From Derxia lacustris (lineage in GTDB: Bacteria; Pseudomonadota; Gammaproteobacteria; Burkholderiales; Burkholderiaceae_E): a DNA stretch of 64,000 nucleotides. Below the pieces are notes generated by a model. The model had not been told where the DNA came from and ran no database searches. It saw only the letters and a list, made by a program, of their open reading frames with translations. Both the position numbers and the translations under genes were made by a program. Position 1 is the first letter of the stretch. Each line of letters begins with the position of its first letter. This document shows, in pieces, positions 60,755 to 64,000 of the stretch. The stretch lies in the NCBI RefSeq assembly GCF_002105195.1, contig NZ_MUHU01000010.1, positions 1 to 64,000 on the forward strand, in the 5' to 3' direction.

Positions 60755-61849
60755 TCAGGCATCGCCGAACAGCGCGACATAGCGTCCAAGGCAATCTTCG
60801 AGAAACAGGGCAATGCCGAGTGGCTGGCGTGCATGGCGCGCCGCCTCGGTGAGCCAGCGCGCGTAGTCGAGCGCGCGATGCAGGCTGGTGCGGCCGGCCA
60901 GCCGGGCCAGCTGCGCCGAGCGCGCCGGATGGTAGCGCAGGCTGTCGGCGCTGCCGGCGCCGATCAGGTCGCGTATCCAGCCCTGGAGCCAGCCGACCAC
61001 GGTGCCCAGGTCGGCGGCGAAGGCGGCGGCGCTGCGCGGCGCATCGCGGTCGGCGCGGCGCAGCTCGGTCTCGATGCTGCGGGCCAGCGCGGGAATGTCG
61101 AGCGCCGCCGGATCGGCCAGCGCGTCATGCAGCCGCGCGGCGGTCGCGGCGATGGGGCTTTGCGCGAGCGCGAGCGCGGTGAACGGCGCCTGATCGGCCA
61201 GCGCCAGAAAGGCGGCGTCGCGGCCCGCGCCGTGCTCGGCCCACCAGGCGGCGGCCGCAGTTGCATCGGGCGCGGCCAGCGCCACCGCCTGGCAGCGCGA
61301 GCGCACCGTGGGCAGCAGCCGGTCGAGCGTGTCGGCCAGCAGCACGAAGACGAGGCCGGGCGGCGGTTCTTCGAGCGTCTTGAGCAGGGTGTTGGCGGCG
61401 ACATGGTTCATCGCGTCGGCCGGATAGAGCAGCGCGACGCGCAGGCCGCCGCGATGCGAGGCGATGGCGGCGAAGTCGGCGAGCCGGCGGATCGTGTCCA
61501 CGTTGATCTCGCGCGACAGCCGCTTGCCGGCACCCTCGCCTTCATCGGCGCCGGCGTCGGCCGGGTCGGCATCGCCTTCCACATGCTCGAACCAGGCCGA
61601 GCGGAACAGCTTGAGGTCGGGATGGCTGCCGGCCGCGCCGAGCCGGCAGGACACGCAGCTGCCGCAGGCTTGCAGCGCGGCCGGCGGGTTTTCGCAGAGC
61701 AGCGCGGCAGCCACGGCGCGCGCGAAATCGCGCCGGCCGGTGCCGGGCTTGCCGTGCAGCAGCAGCGCATGCGGCCAGTTGCCGCGCGCGCGCAGCTCGG
61801 CGAGGCGGACGAGCGCCGGCGCATGCCAGGGCTGGATGGCGCCGGTCAT
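60755..61849 (-). CDS. holB: DNA polymerase III subunit delta'
   Basis: 364-aa clamp-loader subunit. It has a P-loop-like [15 protein letters not shown] (about 30), a zinc-binding Cys cluster [19 protein letters not shown] (about 61-79), [21 protein letters not shown] (about 155) and SRCQAVAL. It overlaps tmk by ATGA, the usual coupling. Confidence 0.95.
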   Translation of the reverse strand: MTGAIQPWHAPALVRLAELRARGNWPHALLLHGKPGTGRRDFARAVAAALLCENPPAALQACGSCVSCRLGAAGSHPDLKLFRSAWFEHVEGDADPADAGADEGEGAGKRLSREINVDTIRRLADFAAIASHRGGLRVALLYPADAMNHVAANTLLKTLEEPPPGLVFVLLADTLDRLLPTVRSRCQAVALAAPDATAAAAWWAEHGAGRDAAFLALADQAPFTALALAQSPIAATAARLHDALADPAALDIPALARSIETELRRADRDAPRSAAAFAADLGTVVGWLQGWIRDLIGAGSADSLRYHPARSAQLARLAGRTSLHRALDYARWLTEAARHARQPLGIALFLEDCLGRYVALFGDA

Positions 61850-62499
61850 GCGCGCCCTGCCCGGTCGAGCGCCAGATCGATGTCGGCGGCGACTTCCTCC
61901 GGCGTGCGGGCCGCGTCGATGACCAGGAAGCGCGCCGGATCGGCGACGACGCGGGCGCGGTAGCCGGCGCGCACCCGCTCGAAGAAGGCGAGGTCTTCGG
62001 CCTCGAAGCGGTCGGCGGCGCGGGCGGCGGCGCGGCGCGCGGCGGCGATGGCCGGATCGAGATCGAACAGCAGCGTCAGATCGGGCTGAAAGCCGTCGAG
62101 CGCAAAGCGTTCCAGCAGCGCCAGCCGGGCAACATCGAGGCCGCGGCCGGCGCCCTGATAGGCAAAGGTCGCATCGGCGAAGCGGTCGGACACGACCCAG
62201 TCGCCGCGCGCCAGCGCCGGCTCGATGAGCGCGGCCACATGCTCGTGGCGCGCCGCAAACATCAGCAGCGCCTCGGTATCGGGATGCATCGGCTCGGTCA
62301 GCAGCAGATCGCGCAGCCGCTCGCCGAGCGGCGTGCCGCCGGGTTCGCGCGTGAGGACGACGGCGCGCGCCGGACCGGATTCGGCGGCGAACCGCGCTCG
62401 CAACGCCGCGACGAAGCGTGCCAGATGGGTCGACTTGCCGGCGCCGTCGATGCCTTCAAAGCTGATGAAGCGCCCGCGCGCTGGTGTGGAAGACGTCAT
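61846..62499 (-). CDS. tmk: thymidylate kinase
   Basis: 217 aa. The P-loop [11 protein letters not shown] (about 14), [15 protein letters not shown] (about 49), [19 protein letters not shown] (about 99) and the LID region [15 protein letters not shown] are visible. It phosphorylates dTMP to dTDP. The ATG at 62499 overlaps the mltG stop by four bases. The frame is open further upstream, but only inside mltG. Confidence 0.96.
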   Translation of the reverse strand: MTSSTPARGRFISFEGIDGAGKSTHLARFVAALRARFAAESGPARAVVLTREPGGTPLGERLRDLLLTEPMHPDTEALLMFAARHEHVAALIEPALARGDWVVSDRFADATFAYQGAGRGLDVARLALLERFALDGFQPDLTLLFDLDPAIAAARRAAARAADRFEAEDLAFFERVRAGYRARVVADPARFLVIDAARTPEEVAADIDLALDRAGRA

Positions 62500-63533
62500 G
62501 GTCGGTTGCGCCGCAGATAGCGATCGACGGCGCGCTGATGCTGTTCGAGGGTGTCGGAGAAAACGCTGCTGCCGTCGCCGCGCGACACGAAATACAGCGC
62601 ACTGCCCGGCTCGGGATGCAGCGCGGCCTGAAGCGCGGCGGCGCCGACCAGCGCGATGGGCGTGGGCGGGAGGCCGGTGCGGGTATAGCTGTTGTAGGGC
62701 GTGTCCGCCAGCAGATCGCGGCGCCGCAGATTGCCGTCGAATGCCGCGCCAAGGCCGTAGATGACGCTCGGGTCCGTCTGAAGGGGCATGCCGATGCGCA
62801 AGCGGTTGTGGAACACCGTGGAGATGCGGCCGCGATCGCCGGCCAGTCCGGTCTCCTTCTCGATCAGGCTGGCCAGCACCAGCGCCTGATAGGGCGTGGC
62901 GACGATCTCGCCCGGCGCACGCCCGGCCCACGCTTCGGTGAGGCGCTTGCGCAACAGCTCATGCGCCTGACGCAACAGCGCGACCTCGCCGCTCATGCGC
63001 GCAAACCGGTAGGTCTCGGGGAAGAACAGCCCTTCGGCGCCGAGCGGCTCGGCCGGCAGCCCGGGCAGGCTGCGCGCGCCGACGGCGTCGATCAGCTCGG
63101 CGTCGGCCAGACCGGCGCTGTCGTGCGTCAGGTCGGCACTGCGCGCGAGCAGTTCGCGCAGCTGTTGCAGCGTCCAGCCTTCCACCAGCGTGATCTGGGC
63201 GTAAGCCACGTCGCCGCGCGCCAGCTTTTGCAGCAGCGCCCAGGGCGTGATGCCGGGCTCGGCGTCATAGCTGCCGGCCTTGAGTCGCGGCGCATTGCCG
63301 CTCAGCTTGGCCAGCGCCGCGAACGCCAGCGCATTGGCGCCGGTCGAACGCTCGACCTGGGCTGCCACGCCGCGCAGTCCCTGGCCGGCGGCGATGTCGA
63401 GCCGGCGCGGCCGGGGATCGTCGTTGATCGGGCCGAACACCCAGGCCGCCGCCCCGAGCGCGAACAGCAGCGGCAAGGCGGCAAGCAGAACGGGCCAGCG
63501 GCGGATGCGGCGGCGGCGATCAGCGGCGGCCAT
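62496..63533 (-). CDS. mltG: MltG, endolytic peptidoglycan transglycosylase
   Basis: 345-aa YceG-like protein with one N-terminal membrane span (about 13-33), then a LysM-like part and the catalytic domain with [25 protein letters not shown] (catalytic Glu, about 225) and [14 protein letters not shown]. It cuts nascent glycan strands in the periplasm. The ATG at 63533 (MAAADRRRR) gives a short basic tail before the span, as in homologues. It is divergent from ygfZ. Confidence 0.94.
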   Translation of the reverse strand: MAAADRRRRIRRWPVLLAALPLLFALGAAAWVFGPINDDPRPRRLDIAAGQGLRGVAAQVERSTGANALAFAALAKLSGNAPRLKAGSYDAEPGITPWALLQKLARGDVAYAQITLVEGWTLQQLRELLARSADLTHDSAGLADAELIDAVGARSLPGLPAEPLGAEGLFFPETYRFARMSGEVALLRQAHELLRKRLTEAWAGRAPGEIVATPYQALVLASLIEKETGLAGDRGRISTVFHNRLRIGMPLQTDPSVIYGLGAAFDGNLRRRDLLADTPYNSYTRTGLPPTPIALVGAAALQAALHPEPGSALYFVSRGDGSSVFSDTLEQHQRAVDRYLRRNRP

Positions 63534-63623
63534 CGGCGGAAATGGGAGTGATTCGCAACATGGAGGCCTATGATAGATTTTTCTCTTAACCCTTCTTGCA
63601 ACCCCGTTACCCAGAGAGCCGCC

Positions 63624-64000
63624 ATGAGCCAGCCCGCGACCGCCGATGTGCAGAACCCTGCCGCCGAATTCGAAGCGACCTACGCGCGCCGCCCATTGGG
63701 CGCCGCGCTCGACCATCTTGGTGTCGTGCGGGTGAGCGGTGCCGACGCCAGCAGCTTTTTGCAAACCCAGTTCACCAACGAAGTCGCCAAGCAGACCGGC
63801 GTCGCCGCGCTCAACGGCTACTGCACCAACAAGGGCCGGCTGCTCGCCACCTTCGTGCAATGGACGGTGACTATCGACGGCGCGCTCGAATGGCGGCTGG
63901 TGCTGGCCAAGGAACTGGTGCCGGCCTTCGTCAAGCGGCTGTCGATGTTCGTGCTGCGCGCCAAGGTCAAGATCGAGGACATCAGCGCGACCACGCCGCT
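63624..64000 (+). CDS. ygfZ: YgfZ, folate-binding iron-sulfur cluster repair protein (partial)
   Basis: The first 125 codons are present before the window ends. The reading shows LGVVRVSGADASSFLQTQFT and NGYCTNKGRLLATF. The latter holds the conserved Cys-x-x-Lys-Gly-Arg of the YgfZ/IBA57 family related to GcvT. These tetrahydrofolate-binding proteins help maintain some iron-sulfur enzymes. The 90-base divergent gap to mltG contains TATGAT, but I could not define a convincing promoter. Confidence 0.93.
   Translation, partial: MSQPATADVQNPAAEFEATYARRPLGAALDHLGVVRVSGADASSFLQTQFTNEVAKQTGVAALNGYCTNKGRLLATFVQWTVTIDGALEWRLVLAKELVPAFVKRLSMFVLRAKVKIEDISATTP

Overview
The window is high-GC DNA whose gene content points to a methylotrophic betaproteobacterium of the Burkholderiales type. 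The evidence is a canonical methanol dehydrogenase operon, a Burkholderia-style iron-starvation sigma factor with matching promoters, and housekeeping blocks in the usual betaproteobacterial order (mltG-tmk-holB-pilZ-tatD and dapD-pilU-yffB-dapE-prmB). The genus cannot be fixed from the sequence alone. No rRNA, tRNA or CRISPR array was seen.

Layout. (1) 1-1310: the 5' end of an unidentified minus-strand gene, an AT-rich stretch and a tyrosine recombinase. (2) 1336-10916, minus strand: a complete methanol oxidation operon in the order mxaF-J-G-I-R-S-A-C-K-L-D. The two-component pair mxaY-mxaX is transcribed divergently from mxaF (11098-13178). MxaF carries Asp-Tyr-Ala at the metal site, so it is the calcium-type enzyme and not the lanthanide XoxF. 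(3) 13218-17398, plus strand: a DUF2946 protein, a TonB-dependent receptor and, behind a Fur box, a PepSY membrane protein. (4) 17449-49750: a siderophore locus of about 32 kb. (5) 49829-64000: housekeeping genes, nearly all minus strand, with a candidate chromosome-dimer resolution (dif) site at 58932-58959.

The siderophore locus holds an ECF sigma factor under a perfect 19-bp Fur-type palindrome, a stand-alone FecR N-terminal (DUF4880) protein, a type II thioesterase, a PvdE-like cyclic-peptide exporter, an ornithine N5-hydroxylase, an alpha/beta hydrolase, an unusual double acyltransferase, a ferric-siderophore receptor, an MbtH protein, a PvdQ-like periplasmic acylase and three giant synthetase genes. 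The assembly line reads FAAL-ACP-C-A-PCP / KS-AT-KR-ACP / C-A-PCP-E-C-A-PCP-E. All three A domains have closely related specificity codes (DGExxGGVTK). With the single ornithine hydroxylase and the two-headed acyltransferase, this suggests a trihydroxamate built from three acylated hydroxyornithines, with a malonate-derived, ketoreduced two-carbon insertion after the first. A fatty acid would be attached first and probably removed again in the periplasm. The last module ends in an epimerase, with no thioesterase or reductase in cis.

Regulation is readable from the DNA. Four exact TAAA-N17-CGTC promoters, the kind described for OrbS of Burkholderia, lie upstream of the thioesterase, the exporter, the hydroxylase and the acyltransferase. 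A fifth with one mismatch precedes the acylase-MbtH-synthetase operon. The inferred cascade is Fur to sigma factor to the whole locus. Two adenylation domains share almost identical flanks but differ sharply in the segment that contacts substrate, which looks like a subdomain exchange or gene-conversion event.
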